From: Streptococcus sanguinis
Lineage (GTDB): Bacteria; Bacillota; Bacilli; Lactobacillales; Streptococcaceae
Assembly (NCBI RefSeq): GCF_019929225.1
Contig: NZ_JAHZPA010000003.1
Span: 1-64,000, forward strand
DNA length: 64,000 nucleotides
Direction of reading: 5' to 3'
This document shows positions 1 through 9,007 of the stretch, one piece after another (within the stretch, counting starts at the first letter, position 1; each line of letters begins with the position of its first letter). The notes beneath the pieces were generated by a model. That model saw only the letters and a program-made list of their open reading frames with translations. It ran no database searches and was not told the origin of the DNA. Both the position numbers and the translations under genes were made by a program.

Positions 1-243
1 AGATACGCTTAGTTGCGAACGACCTTCAATCAAAACCTTATTGATAATTGCTTGTTTTAATTCAGGAGAGTAATAACGGTTTTTCCCTTTTTTGACACTT
101 TCTATTCCGTAGCGATCAATCAATCGGATTAAGTAATCAAGATTTGAAAGGTTCATTCCATATTTTGCTGAAAGCCGCTTTAAGCTGATTCCTTGTTTTC
201 TTAGTTCATAGATTCGAACTTTATCCTCATAAGTTAATTTCAT
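1..243 (-). CDS. IS3-family transposase OrfA, helix-turn-helix protein (partial)
   Basis: The minus strand encodes 81 residues from an ATG at 243, open to the window edge. The N-terminus begins MKLTYEDKVRIYELRKQG and continues with a helix-turn-helix (SLKRLSAKYGMNLSNL) and the segment DRYGIESVKKGKNRYYSPEL, which is typical of the first ORF of IS150/IS861-type elements. In these elements OrfA binds the terminal repeats and is usually fused to the OrfB integrase by programmed frameshifting; that second ORF is not visible here. The likely Shine-Dalgarno (GGGGTG) lies in the right arm of the upstream hairpin, so translation may be sequestered when transcription enters from outside. Confidence 0.75.
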   Translation of the reverse strand, partial: MKLTYEDKVRIYELRKQGISLKRLSAKYGMNLSNLDYLIRLIDRYGIESVKKGKNRYYSPELKQAIINKVLIEGRSQLSVS

Positions 244-250
244 TTAAAAA

Positions 251-291
251 CACCCCAAAAGTTAGATTTTTTCTGTCTAACTTTTGGGGTG
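251..291. repeat. Perfect 16-bp inverted repeat at the IS terminus
   Basis: CACCCCAAAAGTTAGA (251-266) and its exact complement (276-291) flank a 9-base loop. On the minus strand the hairpin contains the GGGGTG that would serve as the transposase ribosome binding site, 8 bases from the ATG. It may also end galU transcription coming from the right. Confidence 0.8.
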
Positions 292-355
292 CGGTTCATA
301 AAAACCTCTTTTTTATAGCTGAAATTTTATTTTTAAGGCTAGTTGTTTGGATTAA

Positions 356-1261
356 TTATTTTTTACTTTGTTTTTTCTCTAATGTATGACCCAAGTCGAT
401 GATATACTGCTTCAAGGAGTCTTTGACCTGCGGATGCTTGAGGGCGTAGTCGATAGAAGTCTTCATAAAGCCGAACTTGTCGCCGACATCATAGCGATCG
501 CCCTTGAATTCGCGAGCGAACACGCGCTGCGTCTTGTTAAGAGTATCAATCGCATCGGTCAGCTGAATCTCATTTCCAGCACCTGGCGCTTGTTTTTCCA
601 AGATTTCAAAAATTTCTGGTGTCAGCAGGTAGCGGCCGATAATAGCCAAATCACTCGGTGCATCTTCAGGTTTTGGTTTTTCGACGAAAGTTTCCACGCT
701 GTAGAGACCTTTGACACCTTCACCTTGAGGGGCAATCACACCATAAGAGGAAACTTCATCATGAGGGACCTGCATGACAGCGATGGTAGAAGCATGAGTA
801 GCCTCGTAGTCATCAATCAATTGCTTGGTCAGCGGCACAGCCTTATCATTGGTGATGTCCATAAGGTCATCGCCCAGCATGACAACGAAAGGCTCGTTTC
901 CTACGAAAGCCTTGGCTTGAAGGACAGCATCTCCCAGTCCGCGCGGATGGCTCTGACGGATGAAATGCAGACCGATACCAGTGGTTTCATCAACCAATTT
1001 GAGCAAGTCGTCTTTACCCTTTTCTTTGAGATTGTATTCTAATTCAAAGTTTGAGTCAAAGTGGTCTTCGATGGAGCGTTTTGACTTACCTGTAACAACT
1101 AGAATGTCTTCAATTCCAGATTTGAGAGCTTCCTCAACGATGAACTGGATAGTTGGCTTGTCAACAATCGGCAACATTTCCTTAGCTAGAGCTTTAGTAG
1201 CTGGCAGGAAGCGGGTTCCGAGACCAGCTGCAGGGATGACGGCTTTCTTAACTTTTGACAT
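356..1261 (-). CDS. galU: UTP-glucose-1-phosphate uridylyltransferase GalU
   Basis: This 301-residue enzyme makes UDP-glucose from UTP and glucose-1-phosphate, feeding capsule, teichoic acid and glycolipid synthesis in the cytoplasm. The nucleotidyltransferase signature [20 protein letters not shown] lies at residues 11-30 and the metal-binding GDD near residue 131, with EKPKP further on as in other bacterial GalU proteins. I chose the ATG at 1261, giving [10 protein letters not shown], because GAAAGGAAATAATT precedes it at good spacing and family members start here. A longer frame runs to 1315 without support. It lies 16 bases downstream of gpsA on the same strand, an arrangement shared by other streptococci, and is probably co-transcribed with it. 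Confidence 0.95.
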   Translation of the reverse strand: MSKVKKAVIPAAGLGTRFLPATKALAKEMLPIVDKPTIQFIVEEALKSGIEDILVVTGKSKRSIEDHFDSNFELEYNLKEKGKDDLLKLVDETTGIGLHFIRQSHPRGLGDAVLQAKAFVGNEPFVVMLGDDLMDITNDKAVPLTKQLIDDYEATHASTIAVMQVPHDEVSSYGVIAPQGEGVKGLYSVETFVEKPKPEDAPSDLAIIGRYLLTPEIFEILEKQAPGAGNEIQLTDAIDTLNKTQRVFAREFKGDRYDVGDKFGFMKTSIDYALKHPQVKDSLKQYIIDLGHTLEKKQSKK

Positions 1262-1277
1262 AATTATTTCCTTTCTA

Positions 1278-2300
1278 TTAGAACGAAGTCCATTCGTTCT
1301 CAGCCTTGAATTCATTGTTCATGATTTCATAAATGGCTTCTTTGATATTACAGTTTTGATAAATAACCTTGTAGATAGCTTGGGTAATCGGCATATAAAC
1401 ATCCAGCTCCTGGGCCAGTTCATAGGCAGCCTTGGTGGTGGAAATCCCTTCGATAACCATGCCCATATTGGCTTCAATATCAGCTAATTTCTCGCCGCGT
1501 CCTAGAGCATTGCCGGCCCGCCAGTTGCGGGAGTGGACAGAGGTTCCTGTGACAATCAGGTCGCCGACACCAGATAGGCCGCTGTAAGTCAGAGGATTTG
1601 CTCCTAACTTGACACCTAGACGCGTGATTTCGGCCAGACCGCGTGTGATAATAGCTGCCTTGGCGTTATCACCATAGCCTAGTCCATGGAGAGCACCAGC
1701 TCCGACTGCGATGATGTTTTTCAGAGCGCCGGCAGTCTCCACTCCGATAACGTCGGTATTGGTGTAGAGGCGGAAGTAGTGATTGCTGAAAAGCTCTTGC
1801 ACATACTTAGCTGTTTCCAGGTCCTTGGAAGCAGCGGTAATCAGGGTAATATCGCGTACAATGGTTTCCTCAGCATGACTGGGACCTGAGACAACGACAA
1901 TCTCGCTGCGGAGCTCTGCAGGGATTTCTTCTTCCAGGATAGTTGAAATCCTTTCGTGGGTATTGGGCTCCAGTCCCTTGGAGGCGTGCATGATTTTTAC
2001 CTTGTGGTCCAGAGCTTGAGCTACTTGTTTGGCTACCAGACGGGTTACCTTGGTCGGCACGACAAAAAGCACGGCATCCGCATCTTTTAAAGCTTCTTCT
2101 AGGTCATGATAAGCCTTGATCTTTTCATCCAGTACAATATCTTTGAAATAGCGTTTATTGGTGTGTTCGTCGTCGATTTCGTTGATTTGCTCAGCGATAT
2201 TTCCCCAAATACGAACCTCATGTCCGTTGTCATTTAACACTTGTGATAAGGCCGTTCCCCAAGAACCAGGACCAATCACAGCAACTCGTTGTTTATCCAT
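1278..2300 (-). CDS. gpsA: Glycerol-3-phosphate dehydrogenase [NAD(P)+] GpsA
   Basis: GpsA reduces dihydroxyacetone phosphate to sn-glycerol-3-phosphate, the backbone for phospholipid and lipoteichoic acid synthesis. The protein has 340 residues, normal for the family. The N-terminal Rossmann motif [10 protein letters not shown] is at residues 10-19, and the C-terminal half carries the conserved ETAGALKNI and [11 protein letters not shown] segments of the substrate site. AAGGAG lies 7 bases before the ATG. It is the first gene of a two-gene unit with galU, linking lipid and glycan precursor supply. Nothing unusual is seen. Confidence 0.96.
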   Translation of the reverse strand: MDKQRVAVIGPGSWGTALSQVLNDNGHEVRIWGNIAEQINEIDDEHTNKRYFKDIVLDEKIKAYHDLEEALKDADAVLFVVPTKVTRLVAKQVAQALDHKVKIMHASKGLEPNTHERISTILEEEIPAELRSEIVVVSGPSHAEETIVRDITLITAASKDLETAKYVQELFSNHYFRLYTNTDVIGVETAGALKNIIAVGAGALHGLGYGDNAKAAIITRGLAEITRLGVKLGANPLTYSGLSGVGDLIVTGTSVHSRNWRAGNALGRGEKLADIEANMGMVIEGISTTKAAYELAQELDVYMPITQAIYKVIYQNCNIKEAIYEIMNNEFKAENEWTSF

Positions 2301-2361
2301 ATCTTCTCCTTATGATGAAATTCCGAGTCTGAATTTAAATCGGTTTTAGAGTCTATATCTC

Positions 2362-2370
2362 ATTTTACCA
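2362..2370 (-). promoter_or_regulatory. Extended -10 promoter for gpsA-galU
   Basis: On the minus strand TGG precedes TAAAAT (plus coordinates 2362-2367), about 60 bases upstream of the gpsA ATG. No good -35 is visible, so this is an extended -10 candidate only. Confidence 0.4.
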
Positions 2371-2392
2371 TATAATATAAGAAATTTCTTGC

Positions 2393-2420
2393 TTGACATT
2401 GTTTTTATGTGTGATATAGT
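2393..2420 (+). promoter_or_regulatory. Sigma-70 promoter for patA-patB
   Basis: TTGACA (2393-2398), 16-base spacer, TATAGT (2415-2420), with TG one base before the -10. It lies 40 bases upstream of patA. Confidence 0.75.
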
Positions 2421-2459
2421 AAGGAAACTAAGTCAAATAAGAAAAAAGTAGGAGGAAGC

Positions 2460-4166
2460 ATGTTTTTTAAAAGTCTATTACGGTATAAATGGTATGCCCT
2501 GAGTTCGCTTTTGATGACCTCGCTGATGATTGCCAGCTCTCTTTTACTGCCCTGGTTTTTAAAGCACATCTTAGATGCTCTGCAGGAGCAAAATAGCCAG
2601 ACCATCTACAGTATGGGCGGCTGGCTAATTGGCATCGGTTTTGTCGGACTGGCGGCAGGAGGGATTAATGTGACCTTGGCGGCTTATATTGCCCAAGCTG
2701 TCTCATCAGATCTCCGCGAGGAGACTTTCCGCAAGATTCAGACCTTTTCTTATGCCAATATCGAGGAATTCAACGCTGGTAATCTAGTCGTGCGGATGAC
2801 GAATGACATCAATCAGATTCAAAATGTAACTATGATGCTCTTTCAAATTCTTCTTCGACTGCCCATTCTTTTTATCGGATCAGTTATCTTGGCCATTGTG
2901 ACCATGCCCTCTCTTTGGTGGATTATCTTCTTGCTGATTGTGCTCATAGCTGGTCTAACGGCTGTCATGATGGGGATGATGGGGCCTCGTTTTAAGAAAT
3001 TCCAGACTCTTTTGGATAAGATTAATGCCATTGCCAAGGAAAATCTTCGTGGTGTGCGAGTGGTCAAGTCCTTCGTTCGGGAGGAAGACCAGTTTCATAA
3101 ATTCAGTCAGGTGTCTGATGAACTTTTATCAGAGAATCTCTATATTGGCTATGCTTTTTCAATCATTGAGCCGCTGATGATGTTGGTCGGCTACAGCTCT
3201 GTTTACTTGGCTATCTGGACTCTGTCTGGCATGATTCAGGCGGAGCCAGGGCTGGTCAGCTCCATCGCTTCTTTTATCGGTTATCTAAGCCAGATTATTT
3301 TCACTATCATTATGGTTGGCTTCTTGGGAAATGGTGTGACGAGGGGGATCATTTCTATCCGTCGGATCAAGGAAGTATTGGCAACGGAGCCAGCTATGGC
3401 TTTCCCAGACTCGCCTGATGAAGAACTAGAAGGTAGCCTCAGCTTTGAGCATGTGACTTTTTCCTATCCCAACGATGACGAGCCAATGCTAAAGGATATC
3501 AGCTTTGAGGTTGAGCCGGGGCAAATGATTGGCGTTGTTGGTGCGACGGGGGCGGGTAAGTCTACCTTGGCCCAGCTGATTCCCCGTCTTTTTGATCCGC
3601 AGGAAGGTTCTGTCAAGATTGGCGGCCGGGATCTGCGAGAGCTTAGTCAGGGAACTCTTCGCAAAAATGTTTCCATCGTGCTGCAGCGGGCGATTCTATT
3701 TAGCGGAACCATTGCGGACAATCTCCGTCAGGGTAAGCTCAACGCTTCGCTGCCTGAGATGGAGCGGGCGGCTCGTATTGCCCAAGCTAGTGAATTTATC
3801 AGCCGTATGGAAGAGAGTTTTGACAGTGCAGTGGAGGAGCGTGGCAGCAACTTCTCTGGCGGTCAGAAGCAGCGGATGTCCATTGCTCGAGGTGTTGTCA
3901 ACAATCCCAATATTTTGATTTTAGATGATTCGACCTCGGCCTTGGATGCCAAGTCAGAAAAGCTGGTTCAAGAAGCCTTGAACAAAGAGCTGCAAGGAAC
4001 GACGACGATTATCATTGCTCAAAAGATTAGCTCTGTTGTACATGCAGATAAGATTCTGGTCTTGGATCAAGGACGGCTGATTGGTCAAGGGACACATGCG
4101 GAATTGGTCGCCACTAACGATGTTTACCGCGAAATTTACGAAACTCAGAAAGGAAAGGAGGACTAA
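2460..4166 (+). CDS. patA: ABC multidrug exporter subunit PatA
   Basis: A 568-residue half-transporter with about six N-terminal membrane helices and a C-terminal ATPase. With PatB it forms a heterodimeric exporter; in pneumococcus PatA/PatB causes fluoroquinolone and dye efflux. Segments such as NLVVRMTNDINQIQNV and ENLRGVRVVKSFV match what I know of pneumococcal PatA. The Walker A GATGAGKST is near residue 361 and the signature FSGGQ near 465 is canonical. The catalytic Glu after Walker B is Asp (LDDSTS) and the switch His is Gln (IAQKISS), so its own Walker site is degenerate. AGGAGG precedes the ATG. patB follows one base after the stop. Confidence 0.93.
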   Translation: MFFKSLLRYKWYALSSLLMTSLMIASSLLLPWFLKHILDALQEQNSQTIYSMGGWLIGIGFVGLAAGGINVTLAAYIAQAVSSDLREETFRKIQTFSYANIEEFNAGNLVVRMTNDINQIQNVTMMLFQILLRLPILFIGSVILAIVTMPSLWWIIFLLIVLIAGLTAVMMGMMGPRFKKFQTLLDKINAIAKENLRGVRVVKSFVREEDQFHKFSQVSDELLSENLYIGYAFSIIEPLMMLVGYSSVYLAIWTLSGMIQAEPGLVSSIASFIGYLSQIIFTIIMVGFLGNGVTRGIISIRRIKEVLATEPAMAFPDSPDEELEGSLSFEHVTFSYPNDDEPMLKDISFEVEPGQMIGVVGATGAGKSTLAQLIPRLFDPQEGSVKIGGRDLRELSQGTLRKNVSIVLQRAILFSGTIADNLRQGKLNASLPEMERAARIAQASEFISRMEESFDSAVEERGSNFSGGQKQRMSIARGVVNNPNILILDDSTSALDAKSEKLVQEALNKELQGTTTIIIAQKISSVVHADKILVLDQGRLIGQGTHAELVATNDVYREIYETQKGKED

Positions 4167-4167
4167 G

Positions 4168-5937
4168 ATGCGGACGATTGCATTTTTCTGGCAATATTTT
4201 AAGCGTTACAAATTATCCTTTGTCGTTGTCCTTTTGATGATGATAACAGCGACTGTTTTTCAGGTCCTTTTTCCGGTTTATGTCGGTCAGGCTGTTCAGC
4301 ATTTGGTTGAGTTGGGACGTGCTTTTGCAGAGAAGGGTGAGACTGATCAGATTCTGTCGACTTTTGGCAGCGTCATGGGCAGTGTATTAGTGTCCTTTGT
4401 ATGCCTGTCTGTTTCCAGCTTGATTTACATGCTTTTGATGACCCGAGTTATTGCCCATTCGACCAATGAGATGCGCAAGGGCCTGTTTGGCAAGCTGTCC
4501 AAGCTGACAGTTGCTTTCTTTGACCGCCATCAGGATGGAGACATTCTGTCGCGCTTTACCAGCGACTTGGACAATATCCTGCAAGCTCTAAACGAGAGCA
4601 TGATTCAGGTTATGAGCAATGCCTTGCTCTATCTGGGTCTAGTGATTATCATGTTTGTCCAAAATGCTAGATTGGCCTGGATAACGGTAGCCAGCACACC
4701 GGTTGCTTTTCTTCTCCTAGTAGTCATTGTCAGGCTGGCCAGAAAGTACACCAATCTTCAGCAAAAAGAAGTCGGCCGCCTCAATGCCTATATGGACGAG
4801 ACCATTTCCGGTCAGAAAGCCGTTATCGTTCAGGGGATGCAGGAGGAGGTCATCAAAGGTTTTATTGAGCAGAATGATCGAGTGCGCTCAGCAACCTTTA
4901 AAGGCCGGACATTTTCGGGGCTTCTCTTTCCTATCATGAACGGGATGAATTTGATTAATACAGCCATTGTGATTTTTGTTGGTTCGGCTGTCTTACTGAG
5001 CGACCCTAATGTCGAAACGGCTGTTGCAGTTGGCCTGATTACCACGTTTACTCAGTTTTCCCAGCAGTATTATCAGCCCATCATCCAGATTGCTGCCAGC
5101 TGGGGCAGTTTGCAGTTGGCCTTTACAGGGGCTGACCGGATTCAGGAGATGTTTGATGCACCAGAGGAAGTCCGGCCAGAGAATGCACCTGCTTTCACAG
5201 AGCTTACAGACTCCGTGGAGATCAAGCATGTGGACTTCTCTTATGTAGAAGGCAAGCCTATTCTCAAAGACGTATCTATTTTAGCCCCTAAGGGCAAGAT
5301 GACGGCTGTTGTTGGCCCGACTGGATCAGGTAAGACGACCATTATGAACCTGCTTAATCGCTTTTATGATGTGGATAATGGTAGTATCAAGTTTGACGGT
5401 CGTGACATTCGAGATTATGAGCTGGATAGCCTACGGAGCCATGTGGGGATTGTCTTGCAGGATTCGGTGCTCTTTAGTGGCACGATTCGGGACAATATCC
5501 GCTTCGGTGTACCAGATGCCAGTCAGGAAATGGTCGAAACGGCTGCGCGTGCGACTCATATCCATGACTATATCGAAAGTCTGCCAGACAAATACGATAC
5601 CCTGGTGGATGATGATCAAAATATCTTCTCAACTGGGCAGAAACAGTTGATTTCCATTGCTAGAACTTTGCTGACGGATCCGCAAGTCTTGATTTTGGAT
5701 GAAGCGACTTCTAATGTCGATACGGTGACGGAGAGCAAGATTCAGCAAGCCATGGAAGCCGTTGTGGCTGGCCGAACTAGCTTTGTCATTGCTCACCGCC
5801 TCAAGACAATTCTCAATGCCGACCAGATTATCGTCCTCAAAGACGGAGAGGTTATCGAACAGGGCGATCATCATCAGCTCCTTAAACTCGGCGGTTTCTA
5901 TTCAGAACTTTATCACAACCAGTTTGTCTTTGAGTAG
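4168..5937 (+). CDS. patB: ABC multidrug exporter subunit PatB
   Basis: A 589-residue partner of PatA with the same layout: membrane domain, then ATPase. Walker A GPTGSGKTT is near residue 383, Walker B LILDEATS and the switch His in IAHRLK are canonical, but the signature reads FSTGQ rather than LSGGQ. PatB therefore supplies the weak signature to the PatA site and a good Walker site that pairs with the PatA signature, as expected for one active and one degenerate ATP site. I start it at the ATG at 4168 (MRTIAFFWQYF), after GGAAAGGAGG that overlaps the end of patA; the longer open frame lies inside patA. A strong terminator follows. Confidence 0.93.
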   Translation: MRTIAFFWQYFKRYKLSFVVVLLMMITATVFQVLFPVYVGQAVQHLVELGRAFAEKGETDQILSTFGSVMGSVLVSFVCLSVSSLIYMLLMTRVIAHSTNEMRKGLFGKLSKLTVAFFDRHQDGDILSRFTSDLDNILQALNESMIQVMSNALLYLGLVIIMFVQNARLAWITVASTPVAFLLLVVIVRLARKYTNLQQKEVGRLNAYMDETISGQKAVIVQGMQEEVIKGFIEQNDRVRSATFKGRTFSGLLFPIMNGMNLINTAIVIFVGSAVLLSDPNVETAVAVGLITTFTQFSQQYYQPIIQIAASWGSLQLAFTGADRIQEMFDAPEEVRPENAPAFTELTDSVEIKHVDFSYVEGKPILKDVSILAPKGKMTAVVGPTGSGKTTIMNLLNRFYDVDNGSIKFDGRDIRDYELDSLRSHVGIVLQDSVLFSGTIRDNIRFGVPDASQEMVETAARATHIHDYIESLPDKYDTLVDDDQNIFSTGQKQLISIARTLLTDPQVLILDEATSNVDTVTESKIQQAMEAVVAGRTSFVIAHRLKTILNADQIIVLKDGEVIEQGDHHQLLKLGGFYSELYHNQFVFE

Positions 5938-6002
5938 ATGGTTGGTTTTGCAGCTGTATAATCAGCCGGGCTTTAAAATATTAAATAGAAAAGTTAAAAA
6001 AT

Positions 6003-6032
6003 CCAGCAGGTTTCTGTTCCTGCTGGTTTTTT
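6003..6032. terminator. Bidirectional terminator between patB and the peptide-binding gene
   Basis: CCAGCAGG (6003-6010) pairs with CCTGCTGG (6019-6026), followed by TTTTTT. An A-run on the left provides the U-tract for the minus-strand gene that ends at 6053. Confidence 0.88.
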
Positions 6033-6052
6033 AATTAACATCAAAGTAGTGA

Positions 6053-8026
6053 TTATTTCACATGTTTAGCCAGATCTTCTTGGGCCTTTTTATTGGATTC
6101 CTCTTTTTCTTTTTTCCACTTTTCTTGGGCCTTTTGATAGTCTTTAGTTGTGACAATCTCATCACTGATTTCCACGTATTTATGATAGTTGGCGTCTTTT
6201 GTACCTGTCTGAGCATAAGAGTTAGTAAATGGCACAATCCGAGAAATGAACGGTGCTGCTCCTCTGCTGCTCATAGTTGGCACAACGAGGGCGCTATCTG
6301 TCAGCCATGCTTGAGCTGCAGCATATTTTTCATAACGCTTGTCAACATCTTGTGTTTCGTTTCCGGCTTCTTCGATCAGTTTACTATACTCATCTAGTCC
6401 TACAGCTTTAGCAGCAGCATTGTCTTTGCCTTCAAATCCAAGGTAGGTTCTGGTCTGAGTACTGTTACCTGGCACTAAAATGTCCAGGTAAGTAGATGGA
6501 TCTTGGTAGTCTGGATCCCAGCCAACGAGACCGTTGATATCCCAGTCTTCCTGGCTAGCAGCTTCAGCATTGAAGGTGATGTTTAGTGCTTCGTCCTCAG
6601 CCAGCATCTGTAGATCTACAGAGACATTGTCCTTTCCTAAAGCCTCTTCTAATGACTGTTTCAGAGATTGCATGCGGTTGACGAAGTTAGTAGAATTCTG
6701 AGCGACAGGAACGTCTAGATGGATTGGGAATTGTACGCCTTCATCTGCAAGAGCCTGCTTGGCTTTGGCAAATTCCGCTTTGGCTTTGTCAGTATTGTGG
6801 AGACCGTCTTGACCGTCATCTAGCTTGATACCTTTCCACTCGTCACCATAGGAAGCCAGTGATTCTTCGACCAGAGTGCCAAATTCCTTGCCATTGGCTT
6901 GTACGAAGGTTGGCGGAACAAAGAGATTACGGACAGCTGGCTTAGCTGCATCTTCTCCGTTGACCTGAGCCGAATAGCTTTCGCGGTTAAGGGCAAAGGC
7001 TAGAGCTTGGCGGAAGTCCTTGTTCAGCAGAGCTTTTTTGGTAGCTTCTTTTTGTTCATCGCTGGTTTTAGAAGTATGGTTATAACTTTGACGGTCAATG
7101 TTAAAGCTGATTAGACCGACACCCGCTCCTGCTTCTGTCATGAAGATATTATCTTTGTATTTCTCAGCGATTGAGGAATAACTGGAAGTGGCTGGGTAGA
7201 GTCTTGCCAAACTGTAGCCGCCATCTCCAAAGGTCCGCGCTAATGAATCTTGGTCAGAACCATCGTAGTAAGACAGTTTGACACCATCAATCTTGACCTT
7301 GTCCTTATCCCAGTAGTTAGGGTTCTTCTCAAATTCGACAGAGGATTTAGAAGTAATAGACTTCATGATAAATGGACCGTTATACAGAATGGAATCTGCT
7401 TTGGTTGCCTGACCGAATTCCTTGCCTTGCTTTTCTAGGAAGGCCTCGTTGACCGGCATCATAACACCTGATGTTGTTTTAGAGTTCCAGTAGGTTTCAG
7501 GCTTGTTGAGTGTATATTGAACCGTATGATCGTCCAGTGCCTTGACTCCAACAGCTGAAAAGTCTTTGTTGGTACCGGCTGCATATTCACTCAGCCCCTT
7601 GATAGAATCTTGGATAAGAGGGAGAGCGTCTGATTTGATATCAGCAGCATGTTTGATACCTGTTACAAAGTCCTGAGCTGTGACATCTGCGTATTCTTCA
7701 CCATCAGCGGTATACCACTTGGCATCTTTGCGCAGCTTATAGGTATAGACGAGACCATCTGGAGAGACTGTCCAGTCTTCTGCGATAGACGGAGCTAAGT
7801 TTCCATATTTATCATTTTCCAGCAAGCCATCTACACCATTTGTAGTCAGCTCGTGGGTAGACACCTTTGCCGACTGGATGTAGTCCAAAGTCGTTGGATC
7901 AGACGTAAAGACATAGCTGTAGATTTTTTTGCTGGATTGGGAACTTCCGCCTCCAGAGCAAGCAGTAAGTAAGCCGACAGAGAGCAGAGTGAGCCCTGCG
8001 GCAAGAAGAATATTTGATTTTCTCAT
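6053..8026 (-). CDS. Oligopeptide-binding lipoprotein (AliA/HppA/SarA-type, SBP_bac_5)
   Basis: A 657-residue extracellular substrate-binding lipoprotein of an Opp/Ami-type peptide importer. The signal peptide ends in the lipobox LTAC with the lipidated Cys at residue 23, followed by a Gly/Ser linker. The body has family-5 binding-protein features such as the early SDPTTLDYI and the later GWDPDYQDPSTYLDILVPG. The ATG at 8026 has GGAGGT 7 bases upstream; the ATG 12 bases earlier in frame is poorly placed. It stands alone, without permease or ATPase genes, so it probably shares an Ami system encoded elsewhere, as paralogous binding proteins do in streptococci. Which paralogue it is cannot be told. 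Confidence 0.88.
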   Translation of the reverse strand: MRKSNILLAAGLTLLSVGLLTACSGGGSSQSSKKIYSYVFTSDPTTLDYIQSAKVSTHELTTNGVDGLLENDKYGNLAPSIAEDWTVSPDGLVYTYKLRKDAKWYTADGEEYADVTAQDFVTGIKHAADIKSDALPLIQDSIKGLSEYAAGTNKDFSAVGVKALDDHTVQYTLNKPETYWNSKTTSGVMMPVNEAFLEKQGKEFGQATKADSILYNGPFIMKSITSKSSVEFEKNPNYWDKDKVKIDGVKLSYYDGSDQDSLARTFGDGGYSLARLYPATSSYSSIAEKYKDNIFMTEAGAGVGLISFNIDRQSYNHTSKTSDEQKEATKKALLNKDFRQALAFALNRESYSAQVNGEDAAKPAVRNLFVPPTFVQANGKEFGTLVEESLASYGDEWKGIKLDDGQDGLHNTDKAKAEFAKAKQALADEGVQFPIHLDVPVAQNSTNFVNRMQSLKQSLEEALGKDNVSVDLQMLAEDEALNITFNAEAASQEDWDINGLVGWDPDYQDPSTYLDILVPGNSTQTRTYLGFEGKDNAAAKAVGLDEYSKLIEEAGNETQDVDKRYEKYAAAQAWLTDSALVVPTMSSRGAAPFISRIVPFTNSYAQTGTKDANYHKYVEISDEIVTTKDYQKAQEKWKKEKEESNKKAQEDLAKHVK

Positions 8027-8060
8027 AGGGACCTCCAAGTCATGAGTTTTTACACTGCTT

Positions 8061-8088
8061 ATTATAACAAATTTCTGCCAAAAGTAAA
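8061..8088 (-). promoter_or_regulatory. Promoter for the peptide-binding lipoprotein
   Basis: Minus strand TTTACT (plus 8083-8088), 16-base spacer, TATAAT (plus 8061-8066) with TG in the extended position, 35 bases before the start codon. Confidence 0.7.
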
Positions 8089-8193
8089 TAATTTTCTGAT
8101 AATTCTGAAATGTTTTTCTAAATTTTAAAAAAGAGATTTATAGTGTTTCATATTCTGATAAAAAATTTTTATAACCAGCTTAAAAAAAATCTA

Positions 8194-8223
8194 TTGGACG
8201 GCTTCGCGGAGGAGTGGTAAGAT
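8194..8223 (+). promoter_or_regulatory. Candidate promoter for the class I amidotransferase
   Basis: TTGGAC (8194-8199) and TAAGAT (8218-8223) at 18 bases; a TATACT at 8223-8228 is an alternative -10. It lies 30 bases before the gene. Confidence 0.45.
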
Positions 8224-8253
8224 ATACTATATCAAATAAGGAGGAATCACGGT

Positions 8254-8943
8254 ATGTGCAGAACAATTGTTGGAATTTCAGCCAATCTTTGTCCAGTTGA
8301 TGAAGCTGGAAAAAATATTCACACCTCTGTTTCACGCAAGTTTGTGGACGGCGTACGAATGGTTGGTGGCTTGCCGATGGTGATTCCCGTCGGGGATAAA
8401 AGTTTAGTTCAGGATTATGTAGAAACGATTGACAAGTTGATTTTGTCAGGCGGGCAAAATGTTCACCCGCAGTTTTATGGGGAAGAAAAGACCATTGATA
8501 GTGATGATTACAATATTGTCCGCGATGAGTTTGAGCTAGCACTTTTGAAAGAAGCTCTGCGTCAAAATAAGCCAGTCATGGCTATTTGCCGCGGTCTGCA
8601 GTTGGTAAATGTTGCTTTTGGCGGTACTCTTAATCAGCATATCGAAAATCACTGGCAAGGCTTGCCATTTGGTACTTCGCACTCCATTCGTACGGAGAAA
8701 GATAGCGTTGTGGAGCGTTTGTTCGGTCAGGCTAGCCAGATTAATTCGGTCCATCGCCAAAGCATCAAAGACTTGGCGCCTAATTTCCGCGCGACAGCTT
8801 TTGATCCCAGAGACAATACCATCGAAGCGATTGAATCGGTTGACAATCATCGTATCATAGGTCTTCAATGGCATCCGGAGTTTTTAATAAACGAAGAAAA
8901 GGGCAATTTGGAGCTATTTCAGTACCTCTTGCAAGAGCTGTAA
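8254..8943 (+). CDS. Class I glutamine amidotransferase-like gamma-glutamyl hydrolase (peptidase C26)
   Basis: A 229-residue cytoplasmic hydrolase of the PuuD/peptidase C26 group, which cleaves gamma-glutamyl bonds such as gamma-glutamyl-GABA. The nucleophile is Cys112 in AICRGLQ, and the His/Glu of the triad are His207 and Glu209 in QWHPEF. The LSGGQNVHP segment near residue 70 matches the family. GGAGGAATCACGGT precedes the ATG. It stands alone with its own promoter, and a small RNA gene follows it. The natural substrate cannot be inferred, because no polyamine or GABA gene is adjacent. Confidence 0.85.
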   Translation: MCRTIVGISANLCPVDEAGKNIHTSVSRKFVDGVRMVGGLPMVIPVGDKSLVQDYVETIDKLILSGGQNVHPQFYGEEKTIDSDDYNIVRDEFELALLKEALRQNKPVMAICRGLQLVNVAFGGTLNQHIENHWQGLPFGTSHSIRTEKDSVVERLFGQASQINSVHRQSIKDLAPNFRATAFDPRDNTIEAIESVDNHRIIGLQWHPEFLINEEKGNLELFQYLLQEL

Positions 8944-8959
8944 AAAATTATTTTATTTT

Positions 8960-9002
8960 TTTAAGTTACTTTTAGGAAAATTTAAGATAAGTGTTCTATA
9001 CT
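8960..9002 (+). promoter_or_regulatory. Probable CiaR box and promoter of a csRNA
   Basis: TTTTAG (8970-8975), N5, TTTAAG (8981-8986) lies exactly 10 bases before TATACT (8997-9002). Another TTTAAG is at 8960-8965. This matches the established CiaR direct repeat TTTAAG-N5-TTTAAG and its fixed distance to the -10, with one mismatch in the left half. Confidence 0.75.
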
Positions 9003-9007
9003 AAGAC

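Larger units (their letters stand above)
1..298 (-). mobile_element. End of an IS3-family (IS150-like) insertion sequence
   Basis: The left 298 bases look like the 5' end of an insertion sequence on the minus strand. It carries the start of an OrfA-type transposase and a terminal region whose outer end probably lies near 298, where the minus strand reads TGAACCGCACCCC. The rest lies outside the window. The element sits about 60 bases downstream of the galU stop. The exact border and any target-site duplication cannot be set without the other end. Confidence 0.7.

Noticed and set aside
386-1487. Long plus-strand open frames opposite galU and gpsA
   Set aside because: They lie entirely antisense to well-supported genes, have no ribosome binding sites and encode no recognisable protein.
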